Made by a program: the position numbers and the translations under genes | Part shown: positions 1 to 7,921 of the stretch, one piece after another | Position numbering within the stretch: the stretch's first letter is position 1 | How the letters are laid out: each line of letters begins with the position of its first letter | Notes under the pieces: model-generated | Seen by the model: the letters and a program-made list of their open reading frames with translations, nothing else | The model's database searches: none | What the model was told of the DNA's origin: nothing | Assembly (NCBI GenBank): GCA_029260765.1 | Contig: JAJDCP010000154.1 | Location: 1-64,000, forward strand | Direction of reading: 5' to 3' | DNA: 64,000 nt | Source: Planctomycetota bacterium | Lineage (GTDB): Bacteria; Planctomycetota; J058; JAJDCP01

Positions 1-1
1 C

Positions 2-1057
2 ACCTTCGGGAAATTCGCAGACTTCTTGATGGACTCTGCGAAGCATCCCGCGATGCTGATCTATCTGGACAACCAATACTCGCAGAAGCCCCTGAACAAA
101 GCAGAGAAGGAAGCCCTTGCGGCTGCTGGACCGAACACCCCAGCCCGCCTGCGCCAGCTGACGCGCCAACGCGGTCTGAACGAGAACTACGCCCGTGAGC
201 TGCTCGAGTTGCACACCCTGGGCGTCGACAACGGCTACACACAGCGCGACGTGTGGGAAACGGCACGGGTACTGACAGGCTGGACCATCGACCGCAAGAG
301 CTTCACCTTCATGTTCCGGCCCGAAGTGCACGACCTCGACAAGAAGAAGGTGTTGGGCACAACCATCCGCGCGAACAACAGTGGACCGATCGAAGGGGAG
401 CGTTTGATCATCGGCCTGGCCGAAGACAAGCGCACTGCAGGCTTCATCGCGCTGAAAATGTGCCGCTACCTGGTCGACGACAATCCGCCCGAAGAGATGG
501 TCGCGCGCGTGGCCAAGGTGTTCCTCAAGACGGAGGGTGACCTGCGCGAGGTGACCAGGGCGATCATCTACGATCCGGAGTTCTTCAATCCGAAGTTCTT
601 CCGTTCGAAGTTCAAGACCCCCTTCGAGTTCACCGTCAGCATGCTGCGGGCGCTCGACTGCGAGGTCGAGAACATCCAGCCGATCTTCGACAGCCTGCGC
701 ACCATGCGCCAGCCGATCTACCACTGTGAAGATCCGACCGGCTACTACGACACCGCCGAAGCCTGGCTCGACCCGGGCGTGTTGGCGCTGCGTTGGCAGC
801 TGGCCCTCGACATGTGCACCGCGCGCAAGCCGGCGCTGCGCATCCCGAAAGACTTCTTCGTGCCCGATACGGTTGAAGACCACGCAGAGATCCGCCGCCA
901 GATCATCGACAAGATCGTGCCCGGTACCCAACTGAGCAGCACCACGCGCAAGGTGCTCGACCGTATCTGCGAGAATTCGCAGGGCGCGGACTCGCGCACT
1001 CTGCAGCTGCGGCTGATGGGCATTTTGCTCGGCTGCCCGGAGTTTCAGCGGCAGTAG
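2..1057 (+). CDS. DUF1800 domain protein, C-terminal part (5' end outside window)
   Basis: The reading frame is open from the first bases, so the gene starts upstream of the window. About 351 C-terminal residues are present. The segment shows the hallmarks of the DUF1800 family: an HPAML.YLDN stretch near the start, then NENYARELLELHTLGVD and a GYTQ.DV...ARVLTGWT motif, then AL..CRYLVDD and a late PEFFNPKFFRSKFKTPFEF region. DUF1800 proteins are usually found beside DUF1501 proteins in planctomycetes and myxobacteria. Their biochemical role is not settled, and an exported or envelope location is commonly inferred. The partner gene would lie outside the window. The stop is followed at once by the end of the convergent kinase gene, leaving only about 20 bp between them. 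Family assignment is confident; function is unknown. Confidence 0.9.
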   Translation, partial: TFGKFADFLMDSAKHPAMLIYLDNQYSQKPLNKAEKEALAAAGPNTPARLRQLTRQRGLNENYARELLELHTLGVDNGYTQRDVWETARVLTGWTIDRKSFTFMFRPEVHDLDKKKVLGTTIRANNSGPIEGERLIIGLAEDKRTAGFIALKMCRYLVDDNPPEEMVARVAKVFLKTEGDLREVTRAIIYDPEFFNPKFFRSKFKTPFEFTVSMLRALDCEVENIQPIFDSLRTMRQPIYHCEDPTGYYDTAEAWLDPGVLALRWQLALDMCTARKPALRIPKDFFVPDTVEDHAEIRRQIIDKIVPGTQLSSTTRKVLDRICENSQGADSRTLQLRLMGILLGCPEFQRQ

Positions 1058-1076
1058 GACTTGTGGCTATGCGCTC

Positions 1077-1826
1077 CTATTCCAGGCCTGCGGCCGCCAG
1101 CTGACGCGCCAACCCCGGCTCCGGAGCGTAACCTCGCAACAGCGTCGACCACAACCCCACGCGCGACAGGCCCAGCTTGCGGACAGACCGGTCCAGCCGC
1201 AGCAATGCGCGCGCCCGGAGGTTGTCGGCCAACGGCTCGGGATGATGCCGGATGCGGTCGAAGTCGATGACGCGCACCTGCTGCCCCGTCACCAACAGGT
1301 TGCGCAAGTTCAAGTCCTGATGCTCAAAGCCGCGAGCGTGCAACCTGCCGATCGCTCTTCCCGCCTCTTCGACCAGCGCCTGCCAGTCGGTCCCCTCTCC
1401 CGCCAGCTGCTCGGCCAGGTCGCGGCTGCCCGTCAGGAAGACGGTCGCCAGGTAGTGCCGCCAGACCAGGCCCCGCCGGAGCGAGACTGCCGCGACCGGC
1501 CTGAGAGTCTCGACCCCCAGCTCGGCGGCCCGCGAGAGCATGTCCAGCTCGTGCAACGCCCGGCCCCCGTCAAGGTAGCGGTCTCCCAGCAAGGGCCCGA
1601 ACAGGCCGCCACGCTGGTAGTGGCGCACCCCCAGCAGCGTGCCCTCCCTGGCCGGGAACACGAAGAAGCGCCCACGCCCTCCCTGGGGTGGTCCAGGGGT
1701 ATCGGCGCTGCGGCGGGCCTGCCCCGCCGCGATCCAACGCTCGGGGTCGCGCAACGCGGCGGCGTTGACATACGCAGGTTGATACGCAAGCCGCAATCCG
1801 CGCTCGAGCACGCGTTCGAAGCTCAT
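1077..1826 (-). CDS. LPS core (Kdo/heptose) kinase-like protein, WaaP/KdkA type
   Basis: This 249-residue protein has the small-kinase fold of the lipopolysaccharide kinase family (WaaP/RfaP and Kdo kinase KdkA), which phosphorylates inner-core sugars of LPS at the cytoplasmic face of the inner membrane. The visible signature is the catalytic loop GFEHQDLNLRNLL, followed by the metal-binding VIDFDRI motif and a late LDRSVRKLGLSR region typical of KdkA. I chose the ATG of MSFERVLERG because it overlaps the stop of the upstream gene in an ATGA arrangement. A longer reading frame extends upstream but overlaps that gene. Location directly after a family 9 glycosyltransferase supports an LPS core role. 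Whether the acceptor is Kdo or heptose cannot be told from sequence. Confidence 0.8.
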   Translation of the reverse strand: MSFERVLERGLRLAYQPAYVNAAALRDPERWIAAGQARRSADTPGPPQGGRGRFFVFPAREGTLLGVRHYQRGGLFGPLLGDRYLDGGRALHELDMLSRAAELGVETLRPVAAVSLRRGLVWRHYLATVFLTGSRDLAEQLAGEGTDWQALVEEAGRAIGRLHARGFEHQDLNLRNLLVTGQQVRVIDFDRIRHHPEPLADNLRARALLRLDRSVRKLGLSRVGLWSTLLRGYAPEPGLARQLAAAGLE

Positions 1827-2158
1827 GCCCCTTTGGGACCGGGCGCGCTCTTGTCGCGCGAAGTAGCCAGCTGGTTGAGCAAGCGCAACAGCGCCAGCCG
1901 TGCCCGCATCATGCGGAGACAGTAGCGAGAGAGGAAGAAGAAGGCAGGCCCGACGAACACCGCCGCGCCGGCCACGGGATCCATCTGCAACCAATTCCCG
2001 AACACCAGCCCAGCCCAGCACAGCACCCAGGCGCCGCCGAGCGACAACACCAGGAAGAGCACACTCTCCAGGAACGATTGCGCGCGCTCGCGGGCCATCC
2101 TCTGCTTGTTGAGCTCGATCAGTTTCTGGACGACAAGATCCTTCTCGGCGTCGGCCAC
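1823..2158 (-). CDS. small two-helix membrane protein in the LPS gene set
   Basis: This encodes 111 residues. The start is a GTG (VADAEKDLVVQKL) with GGAG five bases upstream, and it lies just past the stop of the glycosyltransferase gene. The N-terminus is a charged, probably helical segment. Two hydrophobic stretches follow, FLESVLFLVLSLGGAWVLCW and a segment around GAAVFVGPAFFFLSRYCL. The C-terminus is basic. I do not recognise a named family. Tight coupling to the kinase gene (ATGA overlap) and to the glycosyltransferase gene suggests an inner-membrane accessory to LPS core assembly, but that is inference from position only. Confidence 0.65.
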   Translation of the reverse strand: MADAEKDLVVQKLIELNKQRMARERAQSFLESVLFLVLSLGGAWVLCWAGLVFGNWLQMDPVAGAAVFVGPAFFFLSRYCLRMMRARLALLRLLNQLATSRDKSAPGPKGA

Positions 2159-2168
2159 ATCTTCTCCT

Positions 2169-3260
2169 TCAGGTCTCGGCGACCAGAGCCGGACGACGCT
2201 CACCGAGCAGCTCGGCCACCGCCTCATAGACGGCCGCGGGACGCAGCCGCTGCATGCAGATGTTGTCCGGACAGCGCCGCAGGGTACACGGCGAACAGTG
2301 CACGGGCTCGCGAGCCACGCGCACGCCTCCAGCGGACACGGGGCCGTACTTGGCGGGATCTTTGGGACCGAACAGCGCGACCACCGGGCGGCCGAAGGCG
2401 GCCGCCAGGTGCAAAGGACCGGTATCGGCGGCGACCACCACGTCGGCCCTCTCGAAGTAGCGGCCCAACTCGAGCAGGTGGCGGGTACGCCGCGTCAAGA
2501 CTGCGCGCTGCCCCATGGCAGCTTGGACCTCGCGTGCCAGGTCTTCTTCGCCCGGCCCCCAGCTGAGCAGGATCTGTGCGCCCAGGCGGGCGACCAGCAT
2601 ATCGCCGAGCTCGGCGAACTGGCGGGGTGACCAGGCCTTCAACAGGGCAAACAAGCTCACGCCAGGATGGCAGGCCACCAGGGGACGGCCCGCGTCGAAG
2701 ATGGCTTCGCAATGCTCGTCGACCCCCACACACAACCTCGGGGGGACGCGCAGCCGGGCCTGCGCTCCGGTAGAATCGACGCCCGCCGCAGCCAGCAGCT
2801 CTTCGTTCCAGCCCAGTTTGTGGCCCAGCAACCCGCAGCGGGGTCTCACGGCCACATCGAGCATCGCGGCGCTGCCCTCTTTGGAAAACGGGCGTGCGAA
2901 GCCGAGCTTCTTACCACGCAGCCTGTTGACCACCAATGCGCTACGCAGGTTGCCATGAAAGTCGAACACCAGGTCGAAGCGCCGTCGCGCCAGGCGGCTG
3001 TAGAAGGCGCGCAGCTCGTGCAGAACGCCCAGGCCATGGCTGGCGAAGCGGCCCCGCCAGGCAGAGCGGGGAATGACCACCAGCTCATCCAGCTGCCAGG
3101 CCCCTTCAAGCAATGATGCCGAGGCGTCTTCGACAAACCAGGTCAAGCGGGAATCCGGCCAGGCACGGCGCAGCGCGTCGAGGGCAGGTAGAACCCGCAC
3201 GACATCCCCGATGGCTCCCAGGCGCACCAGGGCTACGTTTCGGGGGCTCGGGCTCGACAT
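2169..3260 (-). CDS. glycosyltransferase family 9 (heptosyltransferase-like)
   Basis: The 363-residue protein matches the ADP-heptose:LPS heptosyltransferase family (GT9, GT-B fold), which adds heptose to the LPS inner core on the cytoplasmic side. The N-terminus has NVALVRLGAIGDVVRVLPAL, the typical first Rossmann strand and phosphate loop. The C-terminal domain has VVAADTGPLHLAAAFGRPVVALFGPKDP, the donor-binding signature, followed by a CSPCTLRRCP.NICM cysteine cluster common in this family. The start at MSSPSPRNVALV has an AGGA-type ribosome site; in-frame codons further upstream give a basic, non-homologous extension. It is first in a three-gene minus-strand set with a small membrane protein and an LPS kinase. 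Exact sugar specificity is not determined. Confidence 0.87.
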   Translation of the reverse strand: MSSPSPRNVALVRLGAIGDVVRVLPALDALRRAWPDSRLTWFVEDASASLLEGAWQLDELVVIPRSAWRGRFASHGLGVLHELRAFYSRLARRRFDLVFDFHGNLRSALVVNRLRGKKLGFARPFSKEGSAAMLDVAVRPRCGLLGHKLGWNEELLAAAGVDSTGAQARLRVPPRLCVGVDEHCEAIFDAGRPLVACHPGVSLFALLKAWSPRQFAELGDMLVARLGAQILLSWGPGEEDLAREVQAAMGQRAVLTRRTRHLLELGRYFERADVVVAADTGPLHLAAAFGRPVVALFGPKDPAKYGPVSAGGVRVAREPVHCSPCTLRRCPDNICMQRLRPAAVYEAVAELLGERRPALVAET

Positions 3261-3415
3261 GCCTGATCCTGCTCGCTGCTCGGGGGGCCCGCGGCCGGGC
3301 GCAGCGCCCGGTACGGAATGATCGCGCTCCTGGGGCGGAAGGCGCGCCCCAGCGGTCTTTTCATACCAACCTGGGACGATGCCGTCCAGCAGGGTGATGC
3401 GGCGGAAAGCATGAA

Positions 3416-3434
3416 GCCGGGTCGAAGACCCGGC
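3416..3434. other. orphan hairpin
   Basis: A perfect 8-bp stem (GCCGGGTC / GACCCGGC) closes a GAA triloop. On the plus strand it is followed by CTTTGCTT, a weak T-rich tract. No recognised gene ends here on either strand, so it may be a leftover terminator or mark an unrecognised short transcript. Confidence 0.4.
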
Positions 3435-3683
3435 CTTTGCTTGGTTGGAGTTCTTTCGCCTCACAGCGAAAAAACTTGTGGAAGAGGAAGGCTGGAGAGT
3501 GGGTCCTTACGAAAGGGACCCGGCAAGTATTGTTCACGATCGACAACTAAGCAAACGGCAGACCAATCAGCAGCGAGAATCACAAGAGCCAGAAAAACGA
3601 TCACAAGCGCAGGCACACGGGCCACTTGGACTCCGGTCCGCCGGACGTTCCAGCGGCCTGAAGCCGGCCAGCTTGGCTCCAGG

Positions 3684-3724
3684 TGTGACAAGCAGGGCGC
3701 CGATGTGACACACAGCGTGTCACA
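3684..3724. promoter_or_regulatory. possible operator: TGTGACA repeats with a perfect palindrome
   Basis: TGTGACA occurs twice, 20 bp apart. The second copy forms a perfect inverted repeat, TGTGACAC-N5-GTGTCACA, at 3704-3724. Another TGTCACG lies about 30 bp further on. The cluster sits roughly 95-135 bp before the SMI1 gene, a typical place for an operator. The spacing does not fit the CRP site (TGTGA-N6-TCACA). No regulator can be assigned. Confidence 0.4.
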
Positions 3725-3818
3725 TACCCGTAGCAGCGGAGGCTTGCGCAACCTGTCACGAAAGCGATGATGGCCTGGCCTGCCCAAAGTCCCGGCAGAC
3801 ACTACGGAGAGACATGCC

Positions 3819-4409
3819 ATGGCAGAGTTGTTCGCGGGCGCCTTCAAGGCCCTCGAGTACTTCGAGCCCGAAGCGATCGACTTGAAGGGCCCGGCCAGCC
3901 AGGCCGACATCGACGCCGCCGAGAGGGCTCTGGGAGTGGGGCTCCCCTGGTCCTATTGCGAGTTCCTCAAACGCCACAATGGCGGCCGCCTGCCGGGTGA
4001 ATTCGTCTACGGCGTGCCCCCGAACGAACGCCATCTCGATACCGTAGAGTTGACGTTGTTCGAGCGCGGCAACACCGACGGCTTTCCCGAAGGGCTCGTT
4101 GTCCTGCGCCCGGACGGCCGCGGGAACTACTTCTGTCTCGACACCGAAAGCCTCAACGAAGAAGCGGAGTGCCCTGTGGTGTTCTGGCAGTGGCGCGAGA
4201 GCTTCGTCAGCGCTCCCCTGGCGACGAGCTTTGAGCGGTTTTTCGAGCTGTTGTGCACGGTTCTTCCCAAGTACTATGAGGAAGATGGCGACCCGAAGCG
4301 CGGGGTGGAGGAAGAGGCTTGGCACACAGATCTGGACTACATCCGCAGCCTCGATCCGGGCATCGACAGCCTACGCGCCTCGTGGCATGGACGCTCGTCC
4401 TCGTCCTGA
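3819..4409 (+). CDS. SMI1/KNR4 (SUKH) family protein
   Basis: The 196-residue protein has the SUKH/SMI1-KNR4 pattern: an N-terminal acidic helix (ADIDAAERALGVGLPWSYCEFLKRHNGG), a middle strand pair ending in FPEGLVVLRPDGRGNYFCLDTE, then PVVFWQWRES and a C-terminal helix around SFERFFELLCTVLP. SUKH proteins are known in bacteria mainly as immunity proteins of polymorphic toxin systems, but stand-alone copies of unknown role are common. No toxin gene is adjacent, so immunity is not supported here. The ATG has an ACGGAGAGA ribosome site just upstream. The 3' end overlaps the next gene by up to 91 bp, depending on which start that gene uses. Confidence 0.8.
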   Translation: MAELFAGAFKALEYFEPEAIDLKGPASQADIDAAERALGVGLPWSYCEFLKRHNGGRLPGEFVYGVPPNERHLDTVELTLFERGNTDGFPEGLVVLRPDGRGNYFCLDTESLNEEAECPVVFWQWRESFVSAPLATSFERFFELLCTVLPKYYEEDGDPKRGVEEEAWHTDLDYIRSLDPGIDSLRASWHGRSSSS

Positions 4410-5374
4410 GCCTGTCGACCGGTCTGGCGGCCCAAGACCCTGGGGCGGCCGACTTCGTCGAGGTCACGCCCGAGATGCTGACGGCGCTCGACCAGGGACT
4501 GAGCTTTCTCGCTGCCCGGCAGAAACGCAGCGGTGTGGTCGGTGACCAGTACCCGATCGCCTCGACGGCCCTCGCGGGGGTCGCCTTCCTGGGCAGTGGA
4601 CACACCCCCACGCGCGGAGAGTACTCCGAACAGCTGCGCCGTTGCATCCGCTACCTGAGCTCACGGCAGCAGCGCACAGGTTACATCGCGGTTCCCGGAT
4701 CGCAGATGTACGACCATGGTTTCGCGACACTTTTTCTGGCCGAGGTCTATGGCACCTACCCCGACCTCGAGCTGAAAGAGACGCTGCAGAAAGCGATCGA
4801 CCTGATCAAGCGCTCTCAGGATCCGTCGGGAGGTTGGGACTACGGTCCTGCCCCCAGCGGGCAATCCGACATCTCGATCACCATCTGCCAGGTGATGGCA
4901 CTGCGCGCCGCGCGCAACGTCGGAGTGGACGTCGATGAAGGGGTGATCGAGCGCGCCTTGGCGTGCGTGTTGCGGGCGCAGAACTCCGATGGCGGTTTCT
5001 CCTACCGGATCGGCGGCGGCTGGGGAGGCGACGGCTCTGAATACCCGCGCTCGGCTGCGGGTGCGTGCATTCTGTACAACCTCGGCCAGTACGACCATCC
5101 GGCGACCGCCCGAGCGTTGGCGTATCTGGAACGGTTCAGCACCATCAACAGCGGCTTCTATTTCTACGCGCGCTACTACGCCTCCCAAGCGATGTTCCAA
5201 GCAGGTGGTGAGCATTGGCGGCGCTTCTGGCCCAGCCTGCGCAGCGAGCTGCTGGGGAATCAGGGCGGCGATGGCTCGTGGCATCAGGGGTCTGGCGGTC
5301 AGGCGGTCTCCACCGCGATGGGCTGCATCATCCTCTCGATCCCGTTCCGTTACCTGCCGATTTTCGAGCGTTGA
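4319..5374 (+). CDS. exported squalene-oxidase/prenyltransferase-repeat protein
   Basis: The protein consists of alpha/alpha-barrel repeats of the prenyltransferase/squalene-cyclase type. Repeat-like QDPSGGWDYG, QNSDGGFSYR and QGGDGSWHQG motifs mark successive QxxDGSW-like turns. It lacks an evident DxDD catalytic acid, so it is probably not a cyclase. Such exported repeat proteins are typical of planctomycetes and have no established function. A hydrophobic signal segment (WTLVLVLSLSTGLAAQ) ends in a plausible signal peptidase I site. Two starts compete. A TTG at 4319 has a strong AGGAAGAGG site but overlaps SMI1 by 91 bp. A GTG at 4382 gives a compact signal peptide but a poor ribosome site. 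Next comes the nucleoside kinase, four bases after the stop. Confidence 0.8.
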   Translation: MAHRSGLHPQPRSGHRQPTRLVAWTLVLVLSLSTGLAAQDPGAADFVEVTPEMLTALDQGLSFLAARQKRSGVVGDQYPIASTALAGVAFLGSGHTPTRGEYSEQLRRCIRYLSSRQQRTGYIAVPGSQMYDHGFATLFLAEVYGTYPDLELKETLQKAIDLIKRSQDPSGGWDYGPAPSGQSDISITICQVMALRAARNVGVDVDEGVIERALACVLRAQNSDGGFSYRIGGGWGGDGSEYPRSAAGACILYNLGQYDHPATARALAYLERFSTINSGFYFYARYYASQAMFQAGGEHWRRFWPSLRSELLGNQGGDGSWHQGSGGQAVSTAMGCIILSIPFRYLPIFER

Positions 5375-5378
5375 GCCG

Positions 5379-7025
5379 ATGACAAGAATCCGCATTGAAG
5401 TCAGCGGGCGCACGCTCACCGTGCCTGCCCACAGCTCCATCGCCGAGATCTTTGGGCGTGTCAACGTCGAAGAGCAACAGATCATCGCGGCCGTGCTCAA
5501 CAACCACGTGGTCAGCCTGGACGCACGGATCAACGGTGATGCCGCCGTGCGCCCGGTGCTTCCCCGTGACCCCCAGGGCCAGGCCGTCCTGCGCAAGTCC
5601 GTCTGCCACATGCTGCACGCGGCGCAGAAGCAGCACTTTCCCCAGCTGCCTCTGCACGTGGGCCAGTCTCTCGACTGGGGGTACTACTACGAAGTCCAGC
5701 ACGACGGCGTGGTCGACCTGCCACAGTTGGCCGATGCGCTGACCGGACACCTGGCCGCGCTGGCTGAACGTGAGCTGCCGTTCGTGCACCGGATCGTGTC
5801 GGTCGAGGCCGCCGATCGTCTGCTCGAAGAATCGGGCTCCAACAAAACCAACCTGCTGCGGGCCTGGGCTTCGCCCACGGTGTGTCTGGTGCAGCTGGCC
5901 GATTTCGTAGACATCGGCCACGGCCCCTATGCGCCCCACTCCGGATACGCGCGCGGGGCGCGCGTGGTCCCGTATCCGCCGGGCCTGGTGCTGCAGTTTC
6001 CCGATAGCCCCGCCCTGCCCAGCCCCCAGGCAGGGCGCAGTCTGTGGAACAGCTACTGCGAGGCACGGGACTGGAACCGTAGGATGGGGGTCGCCACGGT
6101 CGGCGATCTCAACGGTGCGATCCTCGAAGACCGGGTCGCCGACGTGCTCAGGGTATCGGAGGCCTTGCACGAGAAGAAGATCTCCAACATCGCCGAGACC
6201 ATCGCGGCGCGGCAGGACGTCCGGATCGTGTGTGTGGCGGGGCCGTCATGCGCAGGCAAGACCACCTTCGTGCGGCGCCTGTCCGTGCAGCTCAAGGTCA
6301 GCGGCATCGAGCCCGTCTGCGTCAGCCTCGACGACTACTACAAAGACCGCAGCGATTGCCCGCGTGACGGCGATGGCGAGTACGACTTCGAGGCGCTCGA
6401 GGCTTTGAAGCTCGATCTGATCCATCAGCACACTACCGAGCTGTTGGCGGGCAAACCTGTGCGGATTCCCCGCTTTGAGTTTTCGCTGGGCACCACCTCC
6501 CCCGAGGGGAGCTGGCGCAGCGTTCAGCTTCGGCCCAACCAGGTGCTGCTGATCGAGGGCATCCACGGTCTGAACCCGCAGCTGACGGCACATGTCTCCG
6601 AGCCCGCGCTGTTCCGCATCTTCGTTGATGGTCTGACCCAACTGGTGATCGACGAGCACAACCGCCTGTTGACCGCAGACTGCCGGCTGCTGCGGCGCCT
6701 CGTGCGTGACCGGCGCTACCGCGGCACCAACGCCGCCGAGACCATTTCTCGCTGGCCGAGCGTGCAGCGTGGAGCCTGTCGGCACATCTTCCCCTTCCAG
6801 GACAATGCCGATGCGGTCTTCAATTCCGCGCTCGCCTACGAGTCCGCCGTGTTGAAGACCTTCGCCTGGCGCTACCTGCTCGAGGTGCCCCGCAGCCATC
6901 CTGCGAGGGTGGAAGCCTACCGGCTGCTCAAACAGCTCGAGCTGTTCGTACCGGTCTTTCCCGACGGCGTGCCCGCCAACAGCGTGTTGCGCGAATTCAT
7001 CGGCGGCAGCGGCTTCTCGTACTAA
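5379..7025 (+). CDS. TGS-domain nucleoside (uridine-like) kinase
   Basis: This 548-residue protein joins an N-terminal TGS-like ubiquitin fold (residues about 1-60), a tRNA-synthetase second-additional-domain-like segment (about 70-250, with HMLHAAQKQHFP and FVDIGHGPYAP), and a C-terminal P-loop kinase of the uridine kinase/phosphoribulokinase family. The Walker A motif GPSCAGKTT lies at about 288-296, followed by VSLDDYYKDR, IPRFEFS and VLLIEGIHGLNP. The same architecture occurs in annotated nucleoside kinases of clostridia, Thermotoga and planctomycetes. The catalysed step is probably ATP-dependent phosphorylation of a nucleoside, but the substrate is not visible from sequence. The start ATG is four bases after the upstream stop, so the two genes are likely co-transcribed. 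Confidence 0.85.
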   Translation: MTRIRIEVSGRTLTVPAHSSIAEIFGRVNVEEQQIIAAVLNNHVVSLDARINGDAAVRPVLPRDPQGQAVLRKSVCHMLHAAQKQHFPQLPLHVGQSLDWGYYYEVQHDGVVDLPQLADALTGHLAALAERELPFVHRIVSVEAADRLLEESGSNKTNLLRAWASPTVCLVQLADFVDIGHGPYAPHSGYARGARVVPYPPGLVLQFPDSPALPSPQAGRSLWNSYCEARDWNRRMGVATVGDLNGAILEDRVADVLRVSEALHEKKISNIAETIAARQDVRIVCVAGPSCAGKTTFVRRLSVQLKVSGIEPVCVSLDDYYKDRSDCPRDGDGEYDFEALEALKLDLIHQHTTELLAGKPVRIPRFEFSLGTTSPEGSWRSVQLRPNQVLLIEGIHGLNPQLTAHVSEPALFRIFVDGLTQLVIDEHNRLLTADCRLLRRLVRDRRYRGTNAAETISRWPSVQRGACRHIFPFQDNADAVFNSALAYESAVLKTFAWRYLLEVPRSHPARVEAYRLLKQLELFVPVFPDGVPANSVLREFIGGSGFSY

Positions 7026-7913
7026 TCAGCAAGCTGCCACGACATGCGCGGGAGGATCGTCGATGCAGCCCTCGGGGACGCTGCCTTCGTCGAAACTCGC
7101 GCCATGGAAGTTGCGCCAGGCCGCGTTCATGTATCGCACACAGCGCCGAACCGCACGCCGGAAGACCTCGGGGTAGGAGAATGTGGGCGTCTCGAAGACC
7201 TGCCCCCGCTGCTGCCGCTTGGACCGCTCACTGACCAACCGCCCTCCCAGGAAACTCCCCAGCAACCAACTGTACTGCTGGTAACCCCGCGCCCAGCTAC
7301 GCACCTCGCGCAAGCGCGGCGCCTCCCCCAGTGACTCCCGGTAGGCGCACTGCCAGGCCGCGAAGCTGGCGCGGTCACGGTGCAACCAGCGAGCCTCGAC
7401 CCTGACATAGGCGGCGACCGCCGGATCACCGAGAAAGTCATAGCCGTTGCGTTGTTCATGAAACAAGACGCTCTGGTATTTCTCGACGTCGCGATGGTGG
7501 ACCATTTCATCGCCTGAGAGCTGCGCCCTCGCCCGCGCGAGGCGGTTGACCAGGGGATGGGTGCAGGTGTCGACGGCCAGGTGGGAAAAATAGCCGACTG
7601 CCAGCGCCAACATGCGGCGGCCGCGGCCGCCTGCCAGCCGCTGTGCCGCCCGCACCAGCCCGCGCCCGATCGCCACAGGGCAGCGCTTGTGGAACAGATC
7701 GCCCCAGCGCGAAGCCGGCTGGGGCTGCTTCAAGGCATAACACAAGGCTTTCCAGGCAAAGCGCTCGAAGTAGGGAAAATCGACGATCAGAGCACCCAGA
7801 CGCGCCGCTTGCCAGAGCGACGGTTGCGCCAGGAGCGCTCTGAGCCCTGGCTCGAGCAGCGCGTCTTCGCGGGCATCACTCAGCGCGGAGAGATGGATGG
7901 CTTCTGCGGCCAC
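7026..7913 (-). CDS. zinc-dependent phospholipase C-like protein
   Basis: The 295-residue protein resembles the Zn_dep_PLPC family. The strongest feature is the GYFSHLAVDTCTHPLVN motif (about residues 107-123), in which spaced His and Asp residues would bind zinc. An EMVHHRDVEKYQS motif follows. An early His is present at residue 7, but I cannot identify the usual N-terminal tryptophan ligand, and there is no signal peptide, so it may be cytoplasmic. In bacterial genomes this family is often annotated as hypothetical or as phospholipase C. The substrate is unknown. The stop abuts the convergent nucleoside kinase. The start lies eight bases from the end of the TPR gene, which is transcribed in the same direction. 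Confidence 0.7.
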   Translation of the reverse strand: MAAEAIHLSALSDAREDALLEPGLRALLAQPSLWQAARLGALIVDFPYFERFAWKALCYALKQPQPASRWGDLFHKRCPVAIGRGLVRAAQRLAGGRGRRMLALAVGYFSHLAVDTCTHPLVNRLARARAQLSGDEMVHHRDVEKYQSVLFHEQRNGYDFLGDPAVAAYVRVEARWLHRDRASFAAWQCAYRESLGEAPRLREVRSWARGYQQYSWLLGSFLGGRLVSERSKRQQRGQVFETPTFSYPEVFRRAVRRCVRYMNAAWRNFHGASFDEGSVPEGCIDDPPAHVVAAC

Positions 7914-7921
7914 AGGCTGGC

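Larger units (their letters stand above)
3261..3818. other. intergenic region between divergent LPS and SMI1 genes
   Basis: About 560 bp separate the divergent glycosyltransferase and SMI1 genes. I see no convincing gene here: open frames on both strands have no family match and run antisense to one another. The region holds one isolated GC-rich hairpin near its middle and a cluster of TGTGACA/TGTCACA words just before the SMI1 gene, both listed separately. Confidence 0.5.

Noticed and set aside
3704..3724. CRP-like site
   Set aside because: TGTGA and TCACA are 11 bp apart instead of 6.
3461..3910. 149-codon minus-strand frame in the 3.3-3.8 kb gap
   Set aside because: It overlaps the SMI1 start, has no ribosome site and includes the operator-like repeats.
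4319..5374. Functional squalene or terpene cyclase
   Set aside because: The repeats are present but no DxDD-type catalytic acid motif is visible and the protein is only half the usual length.
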